DNA from: Candidatus Williamhamiltonella defendens
Lineage (GTDB): Bacteria; Pseudomonadota; Gammaproteobacteria; Enterobacterales; Enterobacteriaceae
Assembly (NCBI RefSeq): GCF_900699045.1
Contig: NZ_CAADHL010000005.1
Span: 1-64,000, forward strand
Reading direction: 5' to 3'
DNA: 64,000 nucleotides
In this document: positions 21,774-31,252 of the stretch, one piece after another
Layout: each line of letters starts with the position of its first letter
Numbering within the stretch: the first letter of the stretch is position 1
The notes under the pieces: model-generated
Seen by the model: the letters and a program-made list of their open reading frames with translations, nothing else
Database searches by the model: none
Told to the model about the DNA's origin: nothing
Program-made: the position numbers and the translations under genes

Positions 21774-21913
21774 GTGGATACTAATTTTTCTAGGTAGGCC
21801 TCTTAATTTTTCCCCAGAAGAGACGTTGTATTTTATGCACGCTTACCGCAGATTCAGAGCATTATGAGGGGTCAAGAGGCCCAAGTCTGTATAATGTTTT
21901 ATTGAAATTGTAC

Positions 21914-21934
21914 TCCCTATTTTTAAAATAGGGA
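21914..21934. repeat. Perfect 10-bp inverted repeat
   Basis: TCCCTATTTT, one T, then AAAATAGGGA. It has no T tract on either side, so it is a poor terminator. It lies in non-coding DNA downstream of the prmB remnant. Confidence 0.6.
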
Positions 21935-22019
21935 CTTCAGTAATGTTCATCAAAACAATACCGGAGTTAATTTATTTAACTTATGGTTATCTTCTAAATA
22001 GAGTTTAAAGAAAAAACCT

Positions 22020-22750
22020 TCACAACTACACAACTACGATAAGCTGACAAATATAAGACAGTAGGTATTAACACCAGAAAAACTAGAAACACTTTCCTTG
22101 AAGAATGGAATACCGTTCTGCACGTTCTTTACTGCTCCTGCCTCTGATGTGTTTAAAAGAACAGAAGTCTCGGGTAAAGAATTCGGAATGTTTTTAGTTA
22201 AACTTTTGTTAATATAAGTTGAAGTGCCGTTATTTTTAATAACTGCTAAAACATCAATAAGATCCTCTATTTCTTACACCTGAAATTTGTTTTGATTTTC
22301 TTTTAGGACTATTTCTGGTTCAAACAGAGCTGCTTCAAATTTACGATGGATCTTTTCTGTTACTTCACTAAAAATCACGTTTTCGTCTTTTCTATCTTTC
22401 AATTTATTTTGAAAATTTAATGGAAATTTATTCATTTTATGATCTGTTTCCAAAAAATATGTATCATAATCCGTTGGTAAATTTTAAAAACCCCCCCGGT
22501 TTTTTGATTTGCTCCGGTATTTTTTGGAAATGCGCTATGTTTTTAGAACATCTTATTCTTTCATATAATCAATTTGGAAATCTTTGTCCTTCATCGATTG
22601 CAAGTGAATATTTAGAGTTTGTTTGTTTCTTTAGTTGTTAAAAATCCCTTTTCTAAACGCATTCAGAGGATTTGCTGCATTAACAGATGTAGATACATTT
22701 AATACATATTCCAAAAATTTAAAAAACGATTCATTTTTATGAAAATACAT
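22020..22750 (-). pseudogene. Unidentified decayed gene
   Basis: On the minus strand an ATG at 22750, after an AAGG site, opens MYFHKNESFFKFLEYVLN and continues through SVNAANPLNAFRKGIFNN to a stop after 40 codons. Beyond it, shifted frames give plausible protein: IAHFQKIPEQIKKPGGFLKF, then VIFSEVTEKIHRKFEAALFE and VLAVIKNNGTSTYINKSL. The coding bias is on one strand, so this looks like one frameshifted gene of roughly 240 codons. I do not recognise the family. A host-interaction protein is possible given the neighbourhood, but nothing proves it. Confidence 0.5.
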
Positions 22751-23052
22751 TTTTTAACCTTAATTCCAGATAATCATGACTTTTTTCTGAATCTTCAGTT
22801 TATCTAAAATCACACAACTTAACCTGCGATATAGGATTCTGAACGGGTTAAATACGCCTTCCCCGTATATTTAATATCTGCTATCCGAGATAAGATCTTC
22901 ATTGATAATATGCGCAATAATATTGCGTCCCAATCAATTAATCTTTTTAAGACTTTTATAAATTTTTTAATAAAACATCAAATAAGTATTTTTACTCTTT
23001 TTTGCTATATTTTAAAGGATTCTCCCTTCAAGCATGCTTAAGGAGAAATATC
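22751..23052. other. AT-rich gap, no gene
   Basis: Non-coding DNA between two diverging remnants. An AGGAGAAAT ribosome-binding site at its right edge serves the small broken ORF at 23053. Confidence 0.5.
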
Positions 23053-23259
23053 ATGTCGCTATCTGTTCAAAGTTAAAATAATAATTTATCCCAGATAAGT
23101 GATATCGATGATATCGATATCACAAACACAACAGGAGCGGAAAACGAGTGGATTTATGATTTTGCTGAATTCATTAATAATATTAAGATCAACATGCAAA
23201 AAGGAATTGCCGCAGAATTTAGTAATGAGATTAATAAACCTATTTATTTAAAACTCTAA
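23053..23259 (+). pseudogene. Small ORF with an in-frame TAA at codon 8
   Basis: AGGAGAAATATC precedes ATG; the frame reads MSLSVQS, a TAA at 23074-23076, then continues open for 60 codons (NNNLSQISDIDDIDITNTTG ... NKPIYLKL) to a TAA at 23257-23259. The good ribosome site and the long open stretch after a single stop suggest one recent nonsense mutation or a fragment of a larger gene. A 9-bp repeat GATATCGAT produces the Asp/Ile run. No family recognised. Confidence 0.45.
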
Positions 23260-23726
23260 GCTTCTCACTCTCAATTTAACTTATTAAAAGCATACCTAAA
23301 AACAAATTTTTTACTTGCTTATTAATCCAAGTCAATAAACATTATCAATAATTTATTCTTAAAAAATTTTTACCATGTTTTAAGAGATTTAATTTAATGT
23401 TATTCATGATTAAAGCTTAATGACGAGCCGATTATAATGCCTTTACATCTTTCCCGTTTCAAAGACAAATTCAGGTTATCGCTTAATTTTTTTAATAGTC
23501 TATACTTTGGTAGACAATCCGCAAAAGGCAATTTTGCAATCCACGAAACTTTTGGGTATAAGAAAATATCTATGCGTATTTTTTCACATAGTGCCAAAAC
23601 ATAAATTTTGTGAGGCAAATGCAGGATTAATGTCTATTAGATTAAACTATCAGAAAATATAATAGATACTGTAATTGCAATAATGTCAAATATATAGATT
23701 CCACCTCACAAACGAGGCGAATTTAT
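23260..23726. other. AT-rich gap, no convincing gene
   Basis: A minus-strand open frame at 23400-23618 (72 codons) has no recognisable family or ribosome site and I do not support it. The right end should hold the promoter of the former LuxR-type gene. Confidence 0.5.
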
Positions 23727-24432
23727 GTGAGCAATATAGAAAAAATTGTGAGACAGGCTCAAAATACGGGGCACTCTTCGTCCGTTTTACCTGCGCAATT
23801 GCTCATATTTTGGGAATACTCACAGGATCTATGGGGCGTCAAGGATATTAATTTAAAATATATTTACGTTAATGCTGCTTATTACAATATTTTCAATATT
23901 AACCCCAAAGTGTTCTGCATTGCCGGACACCTTGATAATGCATTACCCTCTCAAATCGCGGGTTTCGCCTCTCTTTTTCATCAGCATAATCGCCAAAATG
24001 AAGCGCAGGAATCGTCTTTGCTCCATTGACATTCACCACTATGAACCAGATCAACTGATGCGACTTTATTATTTCGATAAATATCCACTTTATGCAGAAC
24101 ACAGTCGGCTTTCTATTGGGACCACTTTTCGTACTAGAAAAGTTGAGAACTTCTCAAAAACAGTTATTATCACGTGTCAAGCCCGTCTACTTTTTATTTT
24201 ATCCGCCCGAAAACGCATTTACCGAAAAAGAACTCGAGGTTATTTTTGTGTGTTGCAAAATATGAATAGTAAGATCGTTACCTTTCATTGAGGATTATCA
24301 GGCCGTACAGTACAGTAGAAAATAAATTACAGGTCATATATCGTAAAGCAGGGTCTAAATCTTTATCTCAGTTCAGCGAGTACTGCAGGCGCATAAAGGT
24401 TATGATTAGTATATTACACAGACATTCCTGAG
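23727..24432 (+). pseudogene. PAS-domain LuxR-family regulator, frameshifted
   Basis: GTG at 23727 opens SNIEKIVRQAQNTGHSS, followed by a PAS-like stretch (LWGVKDINLKYIYVNAAYYN, NALPSQIAGFASLFHQHNRQ). The frame breaks near 24020 and resumes in another with IDIHHYEPDQLMRLYYFDKY PLYAEHSRL, then shifts again. The C-terminal HTH is eroded but legible: FTEKELEVIF, LSGRTVQ, KAGSKSLSQFSEYCRR. This layout matches an enterobacterial family with an N-terminal PAS_4 domain and a LuxR HTH. At least two frameshifts and stops within the HTH make it non-functional. Its targets are unknown. Confidence 0.8.
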
Positions 24433-24763
24433 TCCGGTTAGTAAACTATTTATATGAGTCTCTGAAAACGGCTTATTTTAAAGACCTCAATGAAGTAATT
24501 CACTGAAAGCAATAAGAGCAAATATCACACCTCTATCAGGAACTGGGGTGTTATCGTAAACCCAAAATGCTGTGCAGTTGAAAAAGAGATGATTTATCTT
24601 GATGAAAGCGGTTTTGCCAACGACATACCCTTGACTCATAATTTTGCTCCCAGTAGAAGAACAATAGAGCTGATATAGTTGGTTCATCTTCATCTGCAGA
24701 TTCAATGCTACTATTTTAAAACCTATTTTCAATCTTTACCATTGATTTATTTTGAGGCCCCTT
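24433..24763. other. Gap upstream of xseB
   Basis: Contains a minus-strand open frame of 81 codons (24487-24732) that I cannot assign. It is not thiI, the gene normally divergent from xseB. The right end must hold the promoter for xseB-ispA-dxs, but no clear -35/-10 is picked out. Confidence 0.45.
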
Positions 24764-25054
24764 ATGCCAAAAGTAACCTCTGTAAGCTCAGACTTTTCTG
24801 AGAAAAAAAAATCCAAAAATAAAAAAAATGCCTTGATCAGTTTTGAAACCACCTTAAATGACTTGGAGCAGGTTGTTACTCGCTTGGAGGCGGGCAATTT
24901 TTTATTAGAAACAGCCCTTAATGAATTTGAACGAGGCATCAAATTAACAAAAAAAACGCAACTAACGTTGTTAGAGGCAGAACAACATATAAAAATTTTA
25001 CTCAGCAATACCCCTGATACTCAATCAAATCTATTCACCCGTGATTATGAGTAA
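24764..25054 (+). CDS. xseB: Exodeoxyribonuclease VII small subunit
   Basis: XseB combines with XseA to form a single-strand exonuclease. I take the ATG at 24764 ([11 protein letters not shown]) after GAGG rather than a TTG four codons upstream; the product is 96 residues. [20 protein letters not shown] and [11 protein letters not shown] are the conserved core. The N-terminus is Lys-rich and about 15 residues longer than in E. coli. It overlaps ispA. xseA is not in this window. Confidence 0.93.
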   Translation: MPKVTSVSSDFSEKKKSKNKKNALISFETTLNDLEQVVTRLEAGNFLLETALNEFERGIKLTKKTQLTLLEAEQHIKILLSNTPDTQSNLFTRDYE

Positions 25055-25997
25055 TGGTATGCCTGATAAAATCTCCTTCTCGGATCAACATACTTCCTTT
25101 GATTTTGATCAGCAGCTTTCAAAATATCAGAAACGCGTTGAGGCATACCTATCAAGTGCACTAGACAAATTGCCCACCTATAATACTGAATTACTAGATG
25201 TCATGCGTTATTCCACTTTGACGGGCGGTAAACGCTTACGTCCTTATTTGGTATATGCTACAGGGAAAATACTCGGCTTGTCATTGAGCAATCTAGATGC
25301 GCCTGCGGCCGCTATAGAATGCATTCATTCTTACTCTCTGCTCCATGATGATCTTCCTTCTATGGATAATGATAATTTACGTCGAGGAGAATTAACTGGC
25401 CATGTCAAATTTGGTGAAGCTAATGCTATTTTAGCGGGAGATTCACTACAATCTTTAGCTTTTTCAATTTTGGCAGATAACCCCATGCCAGCTGTCGTCA
25501 CAGAAGATAGATTAGCAATGCTATCCGAACTTGCGCGGGCCAGTGGTGCTACTGGTATGTGTGGAGGGCAAGCATTAGATATGGCGTCTGAATATTTAGA
25601 AATTTCTCTTGAAACCCTTGAGATGATTTATCACCATAAAACTGGGGCTTTGCTTCGGGCCGCGGTGCGTCTAGGCGCGCTAGCCGCTGGTGAAGCCGGG
25701 AGAAAAGCCCTGCCATGGTTAGATCAATACGCCAAAAGTATCGGGCTGGCTTTTCAGGTGCAAGATGATATCTTGGATGAAATCGGGGAGGCCAGAAAAA
25801 CAGGGAAAAAACTAAAATCAGATCAACAACGAGGTAAAGCGACTTATCCTGGCTTATTGAGTTTAAAAGGCGCCCAAAAAAAAATGGTGGCTCTTTATCA
25901 GTCTTCTTTGTCTGCTTTAACAGTGCCTGAGGCCAGTGTCTATAACACGCTGCCTTTAAAGGCTTGTGCTTATTTTATTTTAGAGCGTCATTTTTAA
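25047..25997 (+). CDS. ispA: Farnesyl diphosphate synthase
   Basis: IspA condenses IPP with DMAPP and GPP to make farnesyl diphosphate for undecaprenyl and quinone precursors. The Asp-rich first motif is in [12 protein letters not shown], the second in QVQDDILDE, with GGKRLRP and HKTGALLRA also conserved. The ATG at 25047 overlaps the xseB stop (ATGAGTAA) and gives 316 residues; GTG at 25041 and ATG at 25059 are alternatives. The N-terminal 20 residues are longer than in E. coli. It lies between xseB and dxs as usual. Confidence 0.95.
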   Translation: MSNGMPDKISFSDQHTSFDFDQQLSKYQKRVEAYLSSALDKLPTYNTELLDVMRYSTLTGGKRLRPYLVYATGKILGLSLSNLDAPAAAIECIHSYSLLHDDLPSMDNDNLRRGELTGHVKFGEANAILAGDSLQSLAFSILADNPMPAVVTEDRLAMLSELARASGATGMCGGQALDMASEYLEISLETLEMIYHHKTGALLRAAVRLGALAAGEAGRKALPWLDQYAKSIGLAFQVQDDILDEIGEARKTGKKLKSDQQRGKATYPGLLSLKGAQKKMVALYQSSLSALTVPEASVYNTLPLKACAYFILERHF

Positions 25998-26023
25998 AAA
26001 ATGTCACTTAACATGAGTATTAA

Positions 26024-27892
26024 ATGACTTTTAATAAAGAAAAATATCCTACCTTAGCACTAGCAGAAACGCCAGAATCACTGCGTTTATTGCCTAAAGA
26101 ATCTTTGCCAGAATTGTGCTCAGAATTACGATCATATTTACTAAACGCAGTGAGCCAATCGAGTGGGCATTTTGCATCTGGGCTAGGTGTGATTGAGCTC
26201 ACACTGGCATTGCATTATGTTTATAAAACGCCATTTGATCATTTGATATGGGATGTAGGCCATCAAGCCTATCCCCACAAAATATTAACAGGCAGACGAG
26301 ATAAAATTGACCGCATTCGACAAAAAAATGGGCTACACCCTTTCCCATCTCGAGAAGAAAGTGATTACGATGTGCTTTCTGTGGGGCATTCCTCTACTTC
26401 TATCAGTGCCGGTTTAGGCTTAGCTGTCGCCGCAGAAAGAGAAGGCTTAGATCGAAAAATTATTTGCGTGATTGGAGATGGTGCCATCACAGCAGGAATG
26501 GCCTTTGAAGCCATGAATCATGCCGGTGAGATCCACAGCGATATGTTGGTGATACTCAACGATAATGACATGTCTATCTCAGAAAATGTCGGGGGATTAA
26601 ATAATCGCTTTGCGCAATTATTATCAGGCTCATTTTATACCCGCCTTCGTGAAAAAGGCAAAAAAGCGTTTTCAGTCGCACCACCTATTAAAGCGATTTT
26701 AAAACGGACAGAAGAACACTTAAAAGGAATGGTGGTACCTGGTACTTTATTTGAAGAATTGGGATTCAACTATATTGGACCTATTGATGGTCATAATATC
26801 TACACACTCATCCACATGCTCGAAAATATGCGCCATCTCAAAGGCCCTCAATTGCTACATGTCGTGACAAAAAAAGGCAAAGGATATACACCTGCTGAAA
26901 AAGATCCGATTGCTTGGCATGCGGTTCCTCGATTTGATCCCATGTCAGGCACTTTACCAAAAATAGTTGATTCGATACCGACCTATTCTAACATTTTTGG
27001 GGACTGGCTCTGTGATACCGCAGCTACTGACCCGCGATTAATGGCGATCACACCTGCTATGCGAGAAGGATCTGGCATGGTGCGTTTTTCTCGAGAATAT
27101 CCCAAACAATACTTTGATGTCGCCATCGCTGAGCAACACGCGGTCACCTTCGCAGCCGGTTTAGCTATTGGAGGATACAAGCCTGTGGTCGCGATTTATT
27201 CCACTTTTTTACAACGTGCGTATGACCAGCTGATTCATGATGTGGCGATACAAAATTTGCCTGTGCTCTTTGCGATTGATCGAGCAGGTCTGGTAGGTGC
27301 AGATGGGCAAACACATCAAGGCGCCTTTGATCTCTCTTTCATGCGTTGTATCCCCAACATGGTGATTATGGCGCCCAGCGATGAAAATGAGTGTCGGCAA
27401 ATGTTACACACTGGATATCTGCATCCTGGGCCTTCAGCGGTACGTTATCCCCGAGGTCAAGGCACGGGAGTGGCTTTACAACCTTTATTTCCTTTAACCA
27501 TTGGTAAATCTGAAATCAAAATTCAGGGGGAAAAGATAGCTATTTTGTGTTTTGGGACTTTACTAAGTGTGGCGAGGGAAGTGGCTATTCATCTCAATGC
27601 CACTTTGGTAGATATGCGATTTATCAAGCCTTTGGATACTGAGTTGATATTATCGATGGCATTAAACCACAGTCTTTTAGTGACAATAGAAGAAAATGTC
27701 ATCAAAGGTGGTGCAGGCAGTGCGGTGAGTGAATGCTTAATGTCTTATAAAAAAACAGTGATGCTTTTAAACATTGGTCTACCTGATCAATTTATCCCAC
27801 AGGGGGAACAGAATGAAATGAGGTCGGCATATGGGTTAGACAGTCGGGGGATTCAAAAGCAAATTAAAGCCTATTGCGAATCTGAAATGTAA
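26024..27892 (+). CDS. dxs: 1-deoxy-D-xylulose-5-phosphate synthase
   Basis: Dxs is the ThDP enzyme starting the methylerythritol phosphate pathway from pyruvate and glyceraldehyde 3-phosphate. The 622 residues are close to the E. coli 620. The ThDP motif is [18 protein letters not shown] with a following LNDNDMSIS. Other conserved pieces are [15 protein letters not shown], the catalytic Glu in AIAEQHAV and [10 protein letters not shown]. It starts 26 bp after ispA, so the operon xseB-ispA-dxs is complete and intact. Confidence 0.97.
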   Translation: MTFNKEKYPTLALAETPESLRLLPKESLPELCSELRSYLLNAVSQSSGHFASGLGVIELTLALHYVYKTPFDHLIWDVGHQAYPHKILTGRRDKIDRIRQKNGLHPFPSREESDYDVLSVGHSSTSISAGLGLAVAAEREGLDRKIICVIGDGAITAGMAFEAMNHAGEIHSDMLVILNDNDMSISENVGGLNNRFAQLLSGSFYTRLREKGKKAFSVAPPIKAILKRTEEHLKGMVVPGTLFEELGFNYIGPIDGHNIYTLIHMLENMRHLKGPQLLHVVTKKGKGYTPAEKDPIAWHAVPRFDPMSGTLPKIVDSIPTYSNIFGDWLCDTAATDPRLMAITPAMREGSGMVRFSREYPKQYFDVAIAEQHAVTFAAGLAIGGYKPVVAIYSTFLQRAYDQLIHDVAIQNLPVLFAIDRAGLVGADGQTHQGAFDLSFMRCIPNMVIMAPSDENECRQMLHTGYLHPGPSAVRYPRGQGTGVALQPLFPLTIGKSEIKIQGEKIAILCFGTLLSVAREVAIHLNATLVDMRFIKPLDTELILSMALNHSLLVTIEENVIKGGAGSAVSECLMSYKKTVMLLNIGLPDQFIPQGEQNEMRSAYGLDSRGIQKQIKAYCESEM

Positions 27893-28332
27893 AAATTCGA
27901 ATATCACTAGTAAAGAGAAGGTTTTTTGGAAAGGATTTTTTGATAAAAATCAGGTTAGTAAACCATTTTATAGAATGGCATAAAGAGCATTAAATGTGTT
28001 CCCGTCGACTACCGAATTGACGACAAAGACACCGTGAAAAACTAAAAACCCTATTTTTGGGAGACACTTAAGATAAAAAAATTCTCATCTAAGTGTTGGT
28101 GCTTTATCACTTATTTCTACTATTAAATCAAGTACCGGTCATATTTGTCGTAAAACACGACCGGATATATTTATTTAATTATTTAGAAAGATAAAAATTG
28201 AATTATTAGATCCGTTTTGAACGGGCGAATGATTAGTATAAATACCCATTTCTTGAAAAACAAAACTACAATGCATCAGAAATATTCTCTTGAGAAAGAA
28301 AAGTATCATTGCAGCGATTTTTCGTATGAAGA
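27893..28332. other. Gap after dxs, non-coding
   Basis: No gene recognised. It holds a possible dxs terminator (28135-28164) and an imperfect hairpin near 28060-28096 (ACACTTA and TAAGTGT arms). Confidence 0.5.
28135..28164 (+). terminator. Possible terminator downstream of dxs
   Basis: CCGGTC (28135-28140) and GACCGG (28159-28164) can pair over an 18-base loop, followed by ATATATTTATTTAATT. The stem is short and the T tract interrupted, so this is only a candidate. Confidence 0.35.
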
Positions 28333-29259
28333 TTAACGTTGATTTTTAACACCTTTTAGATCAAATCTAAAGGTCTTGTTCAGATGGAAAGTGTTTTCTT
28401 GTTGAGTAGGTAATGAAACTTGAGCAGGTATTATTTCTTCAGTTTTTTGATATACTGGTTCTTTTATATAAGATTTTTTATGTTTCTCAACATGAAACAT
28501 CAACGAATCTGTTTCTGTGTATAGCTGAAATCCACCAGCACTACTTACAAACTCCGCTTTTGATTCTTTTCTCTCTATAAATTTATCCGATATGGGAGAT
28601 TCTTTTTTTGAGTTTTGTTGCTAAGATCCTGGATATCTTGATTGAAAACTTTTTCCAATTCTTTTAATGAAGTATTTTGATTAATTAAAGTTAAATTAGG
28701 AGAATTTTCATCAAAAATAAATCATAGCGGATTTGATTGATGAATATTTTTTAACAAGATCTGTGTCTTTTATAATTTCTGCGAAGCTTTTATCTTTAAT
28801 TGTTCAATGAAATTATCGTTGATAATAATAGGTTTATAATCTTTAGATTATAACAAATAATAAATATAATTAGCGATACCATCCATAATTGTCTTTGGAA
28901 TTAAATTTTCAAGATTTTTCTGATCAGCCAAATGCAGAATGAAGGCCTGAGTAAAAACTAATTTTATCATATCAGGTTATTCCTTTGCATCGTGTCAATA
29001 AGTATTGACATGTATATTATGATTTTCTTTAACACTTTGATTACTTTAATTAATAAATTCTTTATCATCATTATAGTTTTCAGAAATAAATAAATTAAAA
29101 GTATCCGGACTATTTTTATTATGATTTCCTCAAATTTGTCTTTGGAAGTCCGTAAAATACCTTTAAACGCTTTCTTAAAAGCATTTTAACTCATTCTATT
29201 AAAGATGTTTTTATTTTCCCCATAAAAATTAATTGTAAATTCTTTATTTCTACCCAACT
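28331..29259 (-). pseudogene. Unidentified decayed gene between dxs and nuoM
   Basis: Minus-strand frames link into one plausible protein. They include ENYNDDKEFIN, MIKLVFTQAFILHLADQKNL, KTIMDGIANYIYYLL and DLVKKYSSIKSAMIYFDENS, then TSLKELEKVFNQDIQDLSN. A run of seven A then shifts the frame into DKFIERKESKAEFVSSAGGF and a final segment FHLNKTFRFDLKGVKNQR, with a stop at 28331-28333. At least four stops or shifts are seen. It is hydrophilic and Lys-rich, and I do not recognise the family. It occupies the place where nuoN would be expected but does not resemble NuoN, which is highly hydrophobic. Confidence 0.55.
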
Positions 29260-29708
29260 TCAACGTTTATTTTTGAGTAAATTCTTTATTTTTTATTGAA
29301 CAGAAATTGCTTCTACGTCTCTAGTTTCTTGTAAAAAAATCTAACATAATTAATATTTCCATTATTTTGAGTTATTAAAAAATAATTTTTTAAAAATTTT
29401 AAATTAATAGAGCAATAAAAAATTATTTTTCTGAATTAGAAAATTCAATTTTAATCATTTAAGCTTTCGCAGAATTTATATTCTTTATCATGCTTTAATA
29501 AAAATTAAAGTGATTAGTTCTTAATATTTCTTAATTAGATTCTTAATTTTCGTTGATGAAAGCAATTGAAATAATTTATTTATATAAATTTTTTAAAAAG
29601 TTATTGCAAGTTAGTTCACTAAAATTACTTTGTTAATAGGCCATATAATTTTTTATTTTATATTTTTGATTTTACTGTTAATTAAATATTAATGACTGAT
29701 TGATTTTC
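29260..29708. other. Very AT-rich non-coding gap downstream of nuoM
   Basis: Almost entirely A/T with frequent stops in all frames. It may include the decayed 5' end of the unknown minus-strand gene. No NuoN-like hydrophobic frame and no clear terminator for the nuo transcript were seen. Confidence 0.5.
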
Positions 29709-31211
29709 TTAGAGATGAGCGATATCCAAAACAGGTTGTGGATACAATCCTAACAGGACCAATAGCATGACTAAGGACATTAAAATTAAGCCTTCTCTTG
29801 CTGTCATGGGTGAGAGGGGGCTTTCTGATTTAGGGGTACCATAAAAAGTACGTTGCATCATGATCAATGAATACACTGAAGAAAACACGAGCCCGAAAGT
29901 AGAGATGCTGGTGATCAAGGGAACGACTTCAAAGCTGCCAAATAAAATCATAAATTCTCCAATAAAATTGCCTGTGCCTGGCATTCCTAGGTTTGCGGTG
30001 GCAAAAAATAGAGAAATAGCGGGCAAATATTTGATGCGACCCCAAAGCCCGCCCATTTCACGCATATCCCTCGTATGCAAACGCTCATAAAGCTGCCCGC
30101 AAATTATGAACATACCAGCGCCAGAGAGCCCATGTGCAATCATTTGAATCACAGCGCCTTGATAGGCCAGTTGGCTCCCAGTATAAATGGCGATCAAAAC
30201 AAATCCCATATGTGAAACACTGGTGTAAGCAATCAAACGTTTGATGTCCGTTTGACTAAACGCCATCCATGCACCGTAAAAAATGCCAAAAATGCCGAGC
30301 CAATAAGCGATTGGGGAAAATTCATGTGAGGCATATGGAAATAAAGGTAAAGAAAAACGCAAAAGGCCATAAGCGGCAGTTTTCAATAAAATGCCAGCCA
30401 AATCCACTGAGCCTGCAGTAGGCGCTTGACTATGTGCATCTGGTAACCAGCCGTGTAAGGGAACGACAGGCATTTTGACCGCAAAGGCAATAAAAAATCC
30501 TAACATCAAGAGATATTCAACCTGATGAGACATGGGTGTATTTAATAAATGCTCATAATTAAAGGTAATCTCTACCGTGGCCCGATAATGCAGAAGAACT
30601 AATCCTAAAATAGCAATCAACATGATTAAGCCGCTGGCTTGAGTGTAAATAAAAAATTTCATGGCCGCACTAATGCGGGTTTTTCCATCTGACGCCTTAT
30701 GTCCCCATAAGGCAATTAAAAAGTACATGGGAACCAACATCATCTCCCAGAAAAAGAAAAATAAAAAAAGATCCATAGCCAAGAAGACGCCGATGACGCC
30801 ACCTAAAATCCAGAGTAGATTGAGATAAAAAAATCCTTGATTTTTTTTGACTTCTTGCCATGAGCAAAGAACGGCTAAGGTACCTAATAAAACAGTCAAT
30901 CCCAGCATTAAGAAGGATAATCCATCCAATCCCAGGTGAAATTCAATGCCTAAGCTCGGTATCCAAGGTAATATAAATTCTGCCCACCATTTAGGAAACA
31001 TTTTAATGGGGGCTAAAAAAGCGGAATAAGAGTTATCCCACACTTGCCAATAGATTTGAAAAATTACTAATAAGCTGACACCCATAGTGATTAAAGCTGT
31101 CCATGCGGGGACAAATGAGCCAAAACGTTCTAGCTGCCAGCAAAGTAATCCCCCTAAAAAAGGGATAAAAATCAGCCAAGGTAATAAGGTAGCAGTAGAA
31201 GGTGCGAGCAT
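29709..31211 (-). CDS. nuoM: NADH-quinone oxidoreductase subunit M
   Basis: NuoM is one of the three antiporter-like proton-pumping subunits of Complex I in the inner membrane. The 500 residues are about the E. coli length (509), with about 14 hydrophobic segments. Conserved charged/His segments are visible: FFFWEMMLVPMYFLIALWG (Glu in TM5), KMPVVPLHGWLPDAHSQAPT and KRLIAYTSVSHMGFV. It is the last nuo gene here; nuoN does not follow. It lies 41 bp after nuoL. Confidence 0.96.
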   Translation of the reverse strand: MLAPSTATLLPWLIFIPFLGGLLCWQLERFGSFVPAWTALITMGVSLLVIFQIYWQVWDNSYSAFLAPIKMFPKWWAEFILPWIPSLGIEFHLGLDGLSFLMLGLTVLLGTLAVLCSWQEVKKNQGFFYLNLLWILGGVIGVFLAMDLFLFFFFWEMMLVPMYFLIALWGHKASDGKTRISAAMKFFIYTQASGLIMLIAILGLVLLHYRATVEITFNYEHLLNTPMSHQVEYLLMLGFFIAFAVKMPVVPLHGWLPDAHSQAPTAGSVDLAGILLKTAAYGLLRFSLPLFPYASHEFSPIAYWLGIFGIFYGAWMAFSQTDIKRLIAYTSVSHMGFVLIAIYTGSQLAYQGAVIQMIAHGLSGAGMFIICGQLYERLHTRDMREMGGLWGRIKYLPAISLFFATANLGMPGTGNFIGEFMILFGSFEVVPLITSISTFGLVFSSVYSLIMMQRTFYGTPKSESPLSPMTAREGLILMSLVMLLVLLGLYPQPVLDIAHL

Positions 31212-31252
31212 AGCGTTTTAGGTTCCTAGTTAAAAAAATGCAGGCTATTTTA

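Noticed and set aside
23101-23125. GATATC-rich palindromic stretch as an operator
   Set aside because: Explained by a 9-bp repeat within the small ORF coding for Asp/Ile; no regulatory context.
23400-23618. 72-codon minus ORF in the decayed region
   Set aside because: No ribosome site, no family, AT-rich chance frame likely.
24487-24732. 81-codon minus ORF upstream of xseB as thiI
   Set aside because: Does not resemble ThiI; no other family recognised, so left unannotated.
28600-28640. Run of seven A as a programmed frameshift site
   Set aside because: Other stops and frameshifts in the same gene make simple decay more likely.
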